From contig OX595994.1 of NCBI GenBank assembly GCA_951394045.1, positions 1,364,001 to 1,428,000 of the forward strand: a stretch of DNA of 64,000 nt, in the 5' to 3' direction. The notes beneath the pieces are model-generated. The model had not been told where the DNA came from and made no database searches. It was given only the letters and a program-made list of their open reading frames with translations. The position numbers were made by a program, and so were the translations under genes. The stretch's first letter is position 1. The number at the start of each line of letters is the position of its first letter. Shown one piece after another: positions 54,557 to 64,000 of the stretch. This DNA is from Nitzschia sp. DOCU1. Its lineage: Eukaryota; Bacillariophyta; Bacillariophyceae; Bacillariales; Bacillariaceae.

Positions 54557-57099
54557 CTACGCAAACAGGGTCGTATTTTTCTTGGTCCCGGTACCTTGCT
54601 TTGTCGCACGCTTGGCCATGTCCGTCTTGACTCGTCGCTCGTGCCGGCGACTCGATGCCGCTGAAGACGAAAGAATGTGATTTCGATAGTTGGAAAACAG
54701 CTCGTCAAAGCTTTCAGTATCATCATGGTTGACGTAGACGTGTCCGTCCTCCAATACCCAAAGTTCTTTGCAAAAGCCGCTCAAGAATGCTTGATTATGC
54801 GACACCATGAGCACGGCACCTTCGTAAGCCTTCAACGCCAACGACATGGAGTCCAAGGTTTCGAGATCGACGTGGTTTGTACTCTCGTCTAGAAAAAGCA
54901 TATGAGGCTCATCGGCCAAGACTGTTGCGAAGCACAGCCTCATTCGTTCTCCTCCAGAAAGTTGGCCGATTGGCCGATGCGCGTGTGCTCCGCCAAGTCC
55001 AAAGGCGCCAAGGTATTGTCGAACGTTGCCCGACGCCTCTTTGATGACTAACGCACTCGCTCTTCCTGTGGATAGCTTCTCCTCGGCATACTGAACAACC
55101 GTCATATGGGCATAGTCCTCCAGCTCCTCTACGGAGTATTGAGTCACGTGTCCCATGCGAAGACTGGGATGTCTCCAAACATTTCCTACTGTCTTGCCCT
55201 CATTCTCAAGCTCACCGGTGATCAGTTTGATCAACGTGGATTTACCAGTACCATTCTCGCCACACAAAGCAATTTTACTTCCACGGGCGATGGTGAGGGT
55301 TAAGTCTTTCAATAGTGGCTTGCCTTCGGGCTTGTATCCAAATGCTACGTCGTCAAGCTGAACCAAGGGGCTACCTTCCACGACACCCGGAGGCCAGGTC
55401 GGATTTGGGAATTGCAATTTGATAACAGGATCATCGCGTTCAATATTAACCTTTTGAGCCAGTCGAATGGATGATTCGTCCAGTGTTTTTAATGAAAATT
55501 GTTTGTATCGCTTTCCATCTTCCCGGTAGTTCCCGATTCGATCAATCTTCTTCTCCCGAATCATTTTGGCTTGTCGCTGCTTGTTCGGATCCGTTGACTT
55601 TTTGCTATTTTGTTGTTTCTGCACAAACGCCATGGCTTTCGATCGTTGGCGTTCCGAAGCGTCCAAAATTTGTGCTTGACGAGACGCTTTCTCTTGCATT
55701 TGACGTTGGTACTCGGAATAGTTTCCTACATGATAGCTCAAACGTCGGTGTTCCATCACTACAATATCCGTACAAATGGCATCCAAGAAGGCGCGGTCAT
55801 GGGAAACCACCATGAGCGTGCGGTCTTGATTCTCCTCCTTGGTCAAGTATTGGATTAGCCACTGCATTCCGTGCAAATCAAGATGATTTGTTGCTTCATC
55901 TAAACACAGCAGATCCGAATGAGGAACGAACAATGCTTGTGCCAACGCCAGACGCATGCGCCAACCTCCACCTGCATTCCAATACATACTGTGAGAGAAG
56001 TTTATTGTAACCAATCTGGAATCACGCTCATCATAGACTCACTCAAATTTTCTGTAGGACCATTGATCATGGCCTCGGTGAAGGAAAGGCCTTTGAGAAT
56101 ATCCTTGGCTCTTTCTTCAGCACCATCCGCGTCGATCGCATCCAATTCGACCACAATATCACCCAGCCTTTGAGCATTATCTTCCAAGTTTTCACCATGT
56201 TCAATTTCAGTCTCTACTTGTTGCATTTCTTCCAACAGTGCTGTCCGGTCCGTATCGGCTTCCACCAAAGCCTCCAAAGCCGTTTGATCGTCGCGGCCCT
56301 GAATTTGCTGTTGCACCAACAAAATTCGCATTCCATGTGGAACCCCTGGAATTCCACGGGCTGCCAGCTGTTTTAACAATGTCGATTTTCCGACCCCGTT
56401 TCGGCCCAATAGACCGTATCGATGTCCACGAACAATATCCATAGGAGAGTCCACGAGTAATTCATTGCCTTCAAAATGGAGCGAGACGCTGGGCAAATGT
56501 ATATTGTCATAATTTTCTCCAGTGTAACGAACGCCCCGACCACCATGGCCTCGTCCACCCCATAATTTGCCTTCTTCTTGACGTTCTTGCCATGCCGATG
56601 CAAGATCGTCAATTAATTCCGCCTTTTTGGGCTTCGCAATCTTCGTCTCTCCATCTTGCTGCGATTCTGATGACGGCGCCACTTTTTTGCCTCTGCTGCG
56701 TTTGGCTTCTCGACGTTGCTTCCGCGATTCCTTCTGGCTTTTATTATTAGACTCGGGTGGCTGCTCCGAAGACTCATCGGCGTCAACTTCTGCCGATTCT
56801 TTCGCAGGAGAATGTTCCGCATTTATTTTCTCGCCAACTTGTACATCTCGTCGTTTCGGCGACAACGCCAAGGAATCGGCTGGTCGCTGCGTTGTCGGTA
56901 TATTCGAAGAAAACATTGCGAGAAGAACTTCACAATCGGAAGGGTTCAAGAATTGTTCTAGCGTCGTCTGCAGTGTCTCGCGCTCGTCCTCGTCCAACGG
57001 TTCCCTGACATCGTCCAGAATGCTACCAAGATACTCGAGGATCTCGGGTTCCAGCGCAGGATCGTGATTGTTCAAGATGTTTTGAATTTCTTGCTTCAT
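54557..57099 (-). CDS. ABCF ATPase (GCN20/ABCF3-like)
   Basis: Exons 57099-56043 and 55971-54557 join inside a Ser codon (A|GT), restoring the first ABC signature NLSGGWRMRLALAQ; 823 residues, intron 71 bp. The N-terminal 190 residues are helical then Lys/Glu rich (the GCN20/ABCF3-type extension). Two ATPase cassettes: Walker A GLLGRNGVGKSTL and ALCGENGTGKSTL, signatures LSGGWRMRL and LSGGERMRL, Walker B LLCLDEATNHLDL and MLFLDESTNHVDL. No transmembrane segments. Soluble ABCF proteins act on ribosomes or in Gcn2 activation. The splice site sits exactly inside a catalytic motif, so unspliced transcripts give a truncated, inactive product. Shares a 189-bp divergent promoter region with the next gene. 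Confidence 0.92.
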
Positions 57100-57288
57100 T
57101 GTTATATGGGTTTGGCAGCTAATGTCGCTTGGGTGTTGATCATGATATCAACGTCCACTCTACTCCAAAGTTTTGTGTTCGTGTTGTTGCTTTTTTCGTG
57201 TCGTCAGCCTTCGCGGTGTTTGCTATGCGGAGACGCACGATTGAGAACCCGGCGCTACTGTACGTAGAATACAGTACGGACTACACGA

Positions 57289-57864
57289 ATGGAATCGACC
57301 ACAACGACTTTACTTTCCCGCGCAAAACTGTCTTCGCTTCTTTCTCGTTGTGATGAAGTAGACTTTGGCAATGGAAAAGATCCGCTTCGACTGTCCTATC
57401 CCTTTCGATTTATTCAATCCATTGAAGACGATGCTGCCGTGACGGACCGAGGAATCAATCAAGCCGAATTAGAAAAGGCGGTTCTGCAAGCTTATTTTGC
57501 GGGAAAGGGTGATGCTTCCACAACCGTGCGAGATTATGAATGGGTCAAAACCAACCCGAATGATTTGCGACTAGTCTTGTCGGATGGTACACGCAAAGAA
57601 ATCAAAGTGACGAAACGAGCAACAGAACGCACCGATTCCACCGTGTCGTCGTCGGAATTTCAACGTATTACTCAAGAAGATGAACGAGGGATTCCCGAAG
57701 TGTCCGCGCGACGGGTCATGACCAAATGGAGAATAGTGGACGATCAAACCGTGGAGGGCATGGAAATTATCTATAGCATGGCTGGAGGAGACCCCATGGC
57801 GGCAGCATCCTCGAACAACGTTGGTGTGTTATCCAAATCGAGAATGATCCTAGTGCGACAGTAA
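57289..57864 (+). CDS. Unrecognised 191-residue protein
   Basis: From the ATG at 57289. The product is soluble, mixed alpha/beta and without a signal peptide. Possible ordered region RLSYPFRFIQSIEDDAAV ... LEKAVLQAYFAGKGDAS ... VRDYEWVKTNPNDLRLVLSDG, then RVMTKWRIVDDQTVEGMEIIYSM. The last stretch is Met/Ala rich. No domain recognised. It starts 189 bp from the divergent ABCF gene and ends 33 bp before the 3' end of the SET gene, a tight gene-dense setting that supports it being real. Confidence 0.65.
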   Translation: MESTTTTLLSRAKLSSLLSRCDEVDFGNGKDPLRLSYPFRFIQSIEDDAAVTDRGINQAELEKAVLQAYFAGKGDASTTVRDYEWVKTNPNDLRLVLSDGTRKEIKVTKRATERTDSTVSSSEFQRITQEDERGIPEVSARRVMTKWRIVDDQTVEGMEIIYSMAGGDPMAAASSNNVGVLSKSRMILVRQ

Positions 57865-57897
57865 CAACTAAAACAAGCCACTGGAATCAATACCACT

Positions 57898-59022
57898 CTA
57901 TACTTCTGCTTTTTGTGGGTAAAAGATGGAGCTCTTGTCTTCCAACAGATTTTCCATCGGCTCCAAGATTCCCGGCACAAAACCAAACCGTGTAAAGAAC
58001 CGGCTATATGGCATGCTTTCCTCCGCTTCCGATCGATACTGATTCAGTAGCTCCGTGTCTGCTTCAATATTACACCGTGCACGTACTTCGACGGTACCAT
58101 CTGCTTTTCGCATCGCGTGCCGAACATTCGGTTCCTCACTGTGTTGCAACATGTCTAGCATCGGGACTAGCTTTTCTTCGTCGCCATCACCATCTTGAAA
58201 GGCTCTGGTGAGAAGACACACGAAAGCTCCCTTGATAGCTTCTGGAAGACCTGATGGGGGTCCCTCGGGCTCGGGTTCTTTTGCTTCCCAAGGCCACGAA
58301 AAGCCGCCGTTATCCGCAACTTCCCCACGAGCTACTCGAATTGACTTTCCTGTGATGGCCCCCATGACGCGAATGGCCAAATCGACTTCTTCTCGCAACG
58401 CAGCTGCCTCGTTGTAGCAAAGGGACCCCGCCAAAAGTGACTCAATCCTATCCTCTGTCCAAAATAGAATGTGTTCTTGGTTGTTGATCCCCCGTTCCCA
58501 CGGCAGCGTTTGAAAATACGACGACCAGCGTCCCGATGGTGTCTTGCCCTTCTCCAGTTCATCCAGCATGATCAAGTATTCCTTTGCCATATATCCCGCC
58601 ATTACCACCGTATTGCCTCCTGGTCCCGCCTTTTTGATCAAGTTACCAAACGCCTCTCCACAGTTGCCGTCACTGGTCGCATCTTCCAACGTCAAGCAGG
58701 CTTTTCGGGGAACTGTAAACAATAGTTCATCTTCTTCCACGTCCGCAGTCACAAAAGCTCCATACCCACAACCCTCGGACTTTCGAAGCTCGATTTTTTC
58801 GTTGATCTCGGCATCGTTCTCTCGGAGCCAATCAATGAGGCCGTCGTATTTGGATTTTTCAATGGGCTGTTCGACCAAAGTGGAGGCAGTCAACCGCGTT
58901 GTATGACGATCCTGTTGCCTTGCCGTCAAGGCAAAGAATGCCACCGTCGGAGAGCCTAGCCTCCAAAACATGCTGAGGAAATGTAAAGGGGTGCTATATA
59001 TTTGATATGGCAGAGAAATCAT
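57898..59022 (-). CDS. SET-domain protein (Rubisco LSMT/SETD-like)
   Basis: 374 residues from the ATG at 59022; an internal ATG at 58971 (MFWRLGSPTVAFFALTA) begins a possible signal peptide and may be the true start. The SET domain is the split type of plant Rubisco large-subunit methyltransferase: LRKSEGCGYGAFVTADVEEDELLFTVPRKACLTL at the start, WSSYFQTLPWERGIN in the iSET part, and VPMLDMLQHSEEPNVRHAM, followed by ELLNQYRSEAEESM and FFTRFGFVPG. The usual D-x-x-N-H segment reads D-M-L-Q-H here and the Asn-His at the cofactor site is altered, so activity is uncertain. Substrates could be a plastid or cytosolic protein lysine. Confidence 0.78.
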   Translation of the reverse strand: MISLPYQIYSTPLHFLSMFWRLGSPTVAFFALTARQQDRHTTRLTASTLVEQPIEKSKYDGLIDWLRENDAEINEKIELRKSEGCGYGAFVTADVEEDELLFTVPRKACLTLEDATSDGNCGEAFGNLIKKAGPGGNTVVMAGYMAKEYLIMLDELEKGKTPSGRWSSYFQTLPWERGINNQEHILFWTEDRIESLLAGSLCYNEAAALREEVDLAIRVMGAITGKSIRVARGEVADNGGFSWPWEAKEPEPEGPPSGLPEAIKGAFVCLLTRAFQDGDGDEEKLVPMLDMLQHSEEPNVRHAMRKADGTVEVRARCNIEADTELLNQYRSEAEESMPYSRFFTRFGFVPGILEPMENLLEDKSSIFYPQKAEV

Positions 59023-59231
59023 TTGAGGTGTCGTCCTCAATTTGTAACTACTACTCTAGAAATCGTCAGGTGCCGACGACGAGAGAGGCAGATCCCTCCA
59101 GGTGGAACGCGAGCTCGCGCTGGATTCACTCGAAGTAATCGGAGACAGGAGCTATGTATGTACGCATGATGATGACTGATGCATACCACTGGGTAGGTAT
59201 GCAAACCTGCCACTATTATTGAACAACGCTC

Positions 59232-59253
59232 TTAACGCCAATCAGAAGTCATG
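59232..59253 (+). repeat. 22-bp direct repeat, copy 1 (begins TTAACGCC)
   Basis: Identical to 60464-60485, same orientation. It covers the last six codons and stop of the decayed ABCC gene. Confidence 0.85.
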
Positions 59254-60165
59254 ACACCACCAGATCCAAGTGCTTCCTTCTGTTCCTTTCCACGTTGTTT
59301 CGTCATGACACCACTCCCACCCCCAGGCAGCCGCAGACTCTTATCAAAAATGAGACCTTCAAGAGAGCCTCTCGTCTTCGTTGACATACTCACAACATTA
59401 TGAAAGAATTGGTTTTCAGTGACCATCTTGAGGCTCAAGACTGATGCCAACATTAGTGCTGCCGTGAAGGCTTTTGAGGCAGGAAGTTCCTGCCTCGATG
59501 CTTCGCAATAGCCGAGACACCAAAATTGCTGGGAATGCTTGCACCCCGGTGTTCAGCAGTCTCAAAATTCCGGTCAAAATGAGCATTCCTTGCTGCTGTT
59601 TGACAAGAGCCCAGAGCAGGATCAACAATTGAGAATTTTTTACTCTTTCCGAGCCCTTTTCCCGTTGTTCTTTGATCTTCTTCTGTGCTTTTCTACGTTC
59701 CTGATCATAGACGGCAGCAAGACTATCGACCGACTGATCCATCATCTGGCGGTTCTCGGCCACGGTAAATGCATCATCTTCTGTCAGAGTTCTGTTGGCA
59801 GCAAGATCCAACAACAGCAAGACGTACAAAAATAGCAGCCTCGCGGGAATCCTTGCTCTACTTTCCCCACCCTTCCAGCTTCCATCCTTTCTACCACTTG
59901 TCGGCTTCAGCTTGGACACCAAATTTTGAATCCGGGACTTGGGCGTGAACTCTGTGCTTGCTGTGGTCGAGCTGTCAGTTGCCGTCGAGTAGAGCCTTGG
60001 CTGTTGGAACAGGGGGTTTAAAGACTGCATCGACAGCCGAGATCCTTGGATATTCTTGCTGACACTCTGGACTTCAGGTGCACTCCCAAACGCAAACGGG
60101 GAGACAACGCCGATGGCGGCCACCACAAAGAAAAACACAACGTGCAACTTATCGTCTCTTGTCAT
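59232..60165 (-). pseudogene. Truncated, frameshifted ABCC-type (MRP) transporter
   Basis: Starts at ATG 60165 with a signal peptide (VVFFFVVAAIGVVSPFAF) and a Phe-containing motif suggestive of plastid-type targeting. Then comes the first part of an ABCC membrane domain: LLILLWALVKQQQGMLILTGILRLLNTG, AFPAILVSRLLRSIEAG, ASKAFTAALMLASVLSLK, MVTENQFFHNVVSM, and GLIFDKSLRLPGGGSG. An extra T at 59481 shifts the frame between SIEAGTS and ASKAFTAAL. The chain stops after GGVMTSDWR, where full-length relatives continue to the rest of the membrane domain and two ATPase cassettes, which are missing. The final codons lie in the 22-bp repeat, so the truncation point coincides with a repeat boundary. Confidence 0.75.
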
Positions 60166-60267
60166 AGTGGTGGTCTCGTTTGAGTATTTCACTGTCAGAA
60201 TGGCAACTTTTGTCTTGTGGTGGGATAGATGTTCAATTGGAGCTACCGATAGTTTTGTTGACGACAA

Positions 60268-60694
60268 GCACTGATGATGAGAATGATGCCAAGGGAATGC
60301 GCTGTCGGGATCCAGTCAGAGTTGCGATCATCTTCAAGAACTGCTTCCAACACGTGTCAAAAACAGACAACAAAATTTAAAGGGAAGGCATCATTCCCCC
60401 AAAACAAATATCGGAACGGGGGGTTTGACATGCCGTGACAGGCCCAACGCTTGGAATTCGGTATTAACGCCAATCAGAAGTCATGCCACTATAGCATCAC
60501 AAAATTTTATCTTCATCCAATCGTTGGCCTAACTCTCTCCAACGTCGAAACAGATCCGACCGTACGAAAGAGCGTGCAATTTTACCTAGGGTCGGTCATG
60601 CCAGAGAGTTCCATGTTTTAGGTTCCCGCCCTCCTATCGGACACAAAAAGTGAGCCTGTCGGGGCGAAGTTTGCCAAAAAATTAAAACCCCACC
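60268..60694. other. Spacer between ABCC remnant and transposase, with repeat copy 2
   Basis: No gene. Contains the second 22-bp repeat and several TTAA tetranucleotides (60464, 60682). It should hold the transposase promoter, if any. Confidence 0.5.
60464..60485 (+). repeat. 22-bp direct repeat, copy 2 (begins TTAACGCC)
   Basis: Same sequence and orientation as 59232-59253, 1.23 kb away. TTAA is the piggyBac target, and a piggyBac-type transposase starts 231 bp downstream. No matching inverted copy was found on the other side of the transposase. Confidence 0.85.
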
Positions 60695-61492
60695 ATGTCG
60701 GCACCGCCATCGGCCCCCACGGGCCACCAGGATTCCTACCAACTGGTCCGGGTGGTTCCTAGGCGTGTCAGGGAGCCTGATGACTGGTCTCGTGTTAGCG
60801 ACGGCCATATTGATGACCTTGTCCATGCCGAATCCATTTTTGTCTCAAATTCGGACAATTCACGTGATATGGGCCCACCATCGCCGAATGAGACAAACGA
60901 TGCTGCGACCGACGGCATTGGAGTCGACGAGGCTACTGCAAATGAGAAAGATGATGCTGCCAGTGATGGTTCTGCAGTGGAGGAGGCTATTGCAGGTGTG
61001 TTGGCACTTGACCCTGGTGCCACCGGCAAAGAGCGTTCGAAAAAATTTTCTTACAGAAAGAAGAAACTTCTCGGTGACGCCCACCTCTACTCGACAACTG
61101 GCTTCCAAATTCCAGGCATTTATGGGCGGATTGTTGGTGTAATTGTCGAGTGTCCCAACAAGAAGCGGAATAATGGCCAGTTCAGGGTTGATTGGATCAC
61201 CCATTCCCCAGGCATGCCTGCTACCGTTGACCGTTCATTGCTTCGAGAATGGTTCCCGGCCAACGATTACACTCGGTCCTATTTCCAACAAGCAGCTCAT
61301 GACTACGAGCATGCAGGGTCTGCAGGAATTCGGCAACACCTCCACATGTCATTTGGCACTCAGGCACCAGGTCCAACAGCCTCTCCTATTCAAGACACGC
61401 CACCTCCACAGGCCACCATGGTACTCACGACTCCAGTGAGGTATGCAGCACGGGCCGCGATGATGACGGCGGCAGACTCTGTCTCAACATGA
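60695..61492 (+). CDS. Upstream ORF of a piggyBac-like unit, unrecognised
   Basis: 265 residues from the ATG at 60695. An acidic, Asp/Ala-rich first half is followed by a basic block (KERSKKFSYRKKKLLG) and a compact region (GIYGRIVGVIVECPNKKRNNGQFRVDW) that could be a small beta-barrel such as a chromo/SH3-like fold, then DRSLLREWFPANDYTRSYFQQ. The C-terminal part is Pro/Gln rich. Its TGA stop overlaps the next start codon as ATGA (61489-61492). Probably an accessory or the N-terminal part of the transposase unit; no clear family. Confidence 0.55.
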   Translation: MSAPPSAPTGHQDSYQLVRVVPRRVREPDDWSRVSDGHIDDLVHAESIFVSNSDNSRDMGPPSPNETNDAATDGIGVDEATANEKDDAASDGSAVEEAIAGVLALDPGATGKERSKKFSYRKKKLLGDAHLYSTTGFQIPGIYGRIVGVIVECPNKKRNNGQFRVDWITHSPGMPATVDRSLLREWFPANDYTRSYFQQAAHDYEHAGSAGIRQHLHMSFGTQAPGPTASPIQDTPPPQATMVLTTPVRYAARAAMMTAADSVST

Positions 61493-63212
61493 CAAACAGC
61501 AATTTCACGGGGCTATCAACGCTATCAACTGCTAGGTCGACTAGAAGCAATGCTAGTGGCGGGAGCTATGTTGACTCGGATTCCCAGGACGGGGACGACT
61601 TGGACGAAGACGACAACGCCTGGCTCAACATTCCCGACGAGATCGAAGTAGAGCTAGAGGAGCCATCCGATGATGAAGATGGTCAGAATGACAACGGCAT
61701 CCCCGATGGACAGTTTGTTTTCAATTTGGTAGATGAAACTACCGACATGAATGCGTGTCCACCACTCTACCATGGCCCAACTGGACTCAAGACGGGTGTT
61801 GCCCAATCGTTCAAGAACCCAACGGACTGCCTGCGACAGTGTGGTGGTCTCACTGTGCGTTTTGTTTCGAATCTTGCAAGGCAAACAAACCTCTATTTCA
61901 ACAATAAAATTAGGCCCAACTTGAACCGGAACATGAGTTACTGTGGCAAAGAGTGGAAGAATGTTACAACGAAGGAGATGCATGTGTTCCTGGGCATTCT
62001 ACTGCGGATTTCGATGCAGGAAAGAGACGGTGGAGGCTACGTTGCTTACTTCGCGCGAGAAGACAAGAAGCTAAGCACAGGGCTGGACTCTGCTGACTCA
62101 GAGGACAAGACGCTGGAGGGTATGAAAGGGTGGGTGCAGAAATACATGTCGCTTACAAGGTTCAAGCAGATTCGTGGGGCCTTCCACCCCATGGACAAGG
62201 TTGCCGGATACGGTGGCGACAAGTGTTACCAGTTACGTGAGGCGTTGAATAACCTAAATGCAGCCTCAAAGAGGACCTTTCATCCTGGTCCTAATTTGGC
62301 ATTCGATGAAGGCGGCGTTTCTTGCCGTAGCCGTTTGTGTCCCGTCCGCCAATATAACAAATCGAAGCCTCAGCCCTACCGTGTCGATTTCTTCATCCTC
62401 GCAGACTCAGTAACTTATGCAATCCTACATATGGATGTGTACCAAGGAAAGAATGAGTGTAACTCGTTCATTGAAGAAGAGGCCCAGTCACTGCCAACAA
62501 CACAAAAGGCTGTGGTAAATGCAGCATTGCAGAGGGGACTCCACGATGAAGGATTGGAACATGGCTACTGGACTCTGAGTATGGATAATCGCTACCAGTG
62601 CCCAGAACTGGCAGTCAGGCTACGAGATCGCTGCCACTTGCTCTCAACTGGGACATGCAAGCAGTCAAGGAAGGGTTGGCCAAAGAATCTGATGACGATG
62701 CCGGACAGAGGCAAACGAGGTGAATCCCTAATAGCCTACGATAAAGTGAACGACATTGTCTGCATGCAATGGCGGGACAATAAAGTTGTCAAAGTTTGCT
62801 CAAGTATAACCAATGTCGCAGAAGAAGACGTCGGTCGACCAGAAGGAAACACCGTGCGGATGCTCAGGGTTCCAAGGGCGTTGCGTCACTACCACCGGTA
62901 CATGGGTGGCGTGGCGTAGACAGAGGAGATCAAATGAGGATGCACCATGGCGGCTGGGCCCGAAAAGAGCACTTCAAAAAATGGTATAAAAAAGCGTTCT
63001 TTGCAGTGCTTGACTGCATGCTCCTCAACACCCTCATCGCATGGAATTTGTCTGTTGACGAGCCAGGAATGAATCGTCGTCGACACTTTAGCAGACATGA
63101 TTTCTATTCATGGATGGCGGACAATTTCTTGAACTACGAAGATGAGAAACAGGAGGCTGGCCGACTACTTTGTACTGCAGGTAGAAATCGTCGAAGCTGG
63201 TCGACGAAATGA
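61489..63212 (+). pseudogene. piggyBac-type transposase (DDE_Tnp_1_7), frameshifted
   Basis: The first frame (61489-62919) and the second (to 63212) encode one transposase. piggyBac features: acidic N-terminus, NRNMSYCGKEWKNVTTKEMHVFLGI, the RFKQIRGAFHPMDK segment, catalytic Asp 1 in LAFDEGGVSCRSR and Asp 2 in LSMDNRYQCPEL. At 62908-62917 the five bases GGCGT are repeated, ending the frame in GGVA-stop exactly before the third catalytic Asp; the +2 frame continues DRGDQMRMHHGGWARKEHFKKWYKKAFF, the expected sequence. The C-terminal Cys-rich domain is absent or very short. No terminal inverted repeats were found by eye. One 5-bp event explains the break, so decay is recent or a sequencing error is possible. 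Confidence 0.85.
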
Positions 63213-63393
63213 ACAAGCAATTCACTATTATGCAGAGCGGGGACTCCCCCCGCAGATGCGCGAACAATCCAAGGATTTGCTATGATCGTGGTCTCAGTCT
63301 CACAGAGGCTCGTGGGTGCCTCTAGTTGAGACCTAGCTTAACTCGTCGCTGCTAGGCGTATTGTGGAAGGTAAAAGCAGGCGTAGCAACCTCG

Positions 63394-63999
63394 TTAGTGA
63401 TCGTAATCGTCTTCAAAGTCACCGTTGGTCGCAGCACCACCATTTACGTATTGCGGAATCTGGGCGTATTCATTCATGACGACTCCATTGTCTCCTGGGC
63501 GCCATGACACCATTTCCGTGCACCAATCATAGATTTTGTCGCAAAAGTCTTGCTGCGGCAGTATTGTAAATGGCTCTTCCATTTGGTTGGCCAACTCTTC
63601 GATACCAAACATAAAGGTCGCAATAAAGGCCGATGCCGGGATGAGCAAGATGTTGTTCCATGAACTTGCAAATTCTTTGTAAAGGGCCAACGGCACGCCG
63701 AAGGTCCAAAACAGCAAAAACCGCGCTGTGTGACGAGTGTAAAAGAGTGGTACAGGCGATGAAAGAAGTCGCTCACTGCTTCCCAAATTGTCTTCAAACT
63801 TGGTAAGAGATGCATGGAGCTGACTTTTTCGTAGGAAATGCATTGGAAGATTCTCAATGGCCACAGATAAATCGAACAATGCTCTGTTGGGCCGATGTCT
63901 AGATTCCAAGATAGTTTTGGCTTGTTCGGGAGGAAGCCGTTCGTACAGTTCCGATTGAAAGTCGTCTTCGTCATCTTTGGGCGATAAATGACGTTTCAT
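63394..63999 (-). CDS. Bestrophin-like (UPF0187) anion channel, partial
   Basis: The visible 201 residues end at 63394 and run to the right window edge. The ATG at 63999 is probably internal, because the first transmembrane helices of the family are missing. Present are LPPEQAKTILESRHRPNRAL, the RKSQLHASLTKFEDNLGSSERLLSSPVPLFYTRHTARFLLFWTFGVPLAL helix pair, and the hallmark FGIEELANQMEEPFTILPQQDFCDKI (acidic gate-proximal segment). The tail is soluble and acidic (NGDFEDDYDH). Family members are chloride/bicarbonate channels; algal ones can sit in thylakoids and feed carbon concentration. Location here cannot be judged without the N-terminus. Confidence 0.8.
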   Translation of the reverse strand: MKRHLSPKDDEDDFQSELYERLPPEQAKTILESRHRPNRALFDLSVAIENLPMHFLRKSQLHASLTKFEDNLGSSERLLSSPVPLFYTRHTARFLLFWTFGVPLALYKEFASSWNNILLIPASAFIATFMFGIEELANQMEEPFTILPQQDFCDKIYDWCTEMVSWRPGDNGVVMNEYAQIPQYVNGGAATNGDFEDDYDH

Positions 64000-64000
64000 A

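Noticed and set aside
60464..63341. piggyBac element delimited by TTAA at 60464 and 63338
   Set aside because: The inward sequences at these TTAA sites are not inverted repeats of each other, so the element ends remain undefined.

Overview
The window reads as nuclear DNA of a pennate diatom, most likely Phaeodactylum tricornutum or a close relative. The evidence is compact genes with few introns, mostly short and GT-AG, plus diatom/stramenopile families (bZIP-PAS factor, DUF6824 protein). It also holds a bilin reductase with a bipartite plastid presequence (signal peptide, then a Ser-Ala-Ala-Phe motif) and eukaryotic housekeeping genes (RUVBL2, ARP4, RPF2, ABCF, RNB exonuclease, PPR, SET). 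The species call is inference. No rRNA, tRNA or CRISPR was recognised.

Layout. 0-6 kb: a possible 3' end of a gene, a bZIP-PAS factor and a second factor with two basic regions. 7-12 kb: a CRT-like transporter, a 122-bp satellite and a Sec14-like/DUF6824 fusion. 12-18 kb: MYND protein, adenine deaminase, RUVBL2 and a three-exon HAD phosphatase. 19.8-28.4 kb: secreted small protein, MFS transporter and armadillo protein (their stop codons share one CTAG), PX protein, HY2-family bilin reductase and ARP4. 29.46-36.72 kb: a 7.26-kb tyrosine-recombinase retrotransposon with textbook split direct repeats (A1-ORFs-B1-A2-B2), all ORFs on the minus strand. 36.9-59 kb: a large armadillo protein, a small membrane protein, PLAC8 protein, RPF2, an orphan, an RNB exonuclease, a PPR protein, a pseudouridine synthase, an ABCF ATPase, an orphan and a SET-domain protein. 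59.2-63.2 kb: a second mobile/decayed zone with a frameshifted, truncated ABCC gene between 22-bp direct repeats that begin at TTAA, and a piggyBac-type transposase broken by a 5-bp duplication. 63.4 kb to the edge: part of a bestrophin-like channel.

The genes do not form one pathway. RPF2, ABCF, the RNB exonuclease and the pseudouridine synthase share an RNA/ribosome theme, and RUVBL2 and ARP4 are commonly found in the same chromatin-remodelling complexes (INO80/SWR1/NuA4 type). The bilin reductase is the gene most tied to algal light sensing. The most unusual structure is the retrotransposon: ORF1, ORF2 and the RT-RNase H frame form one continuous reading frame of about 1,766 codons interrupted only by two UGA codons.
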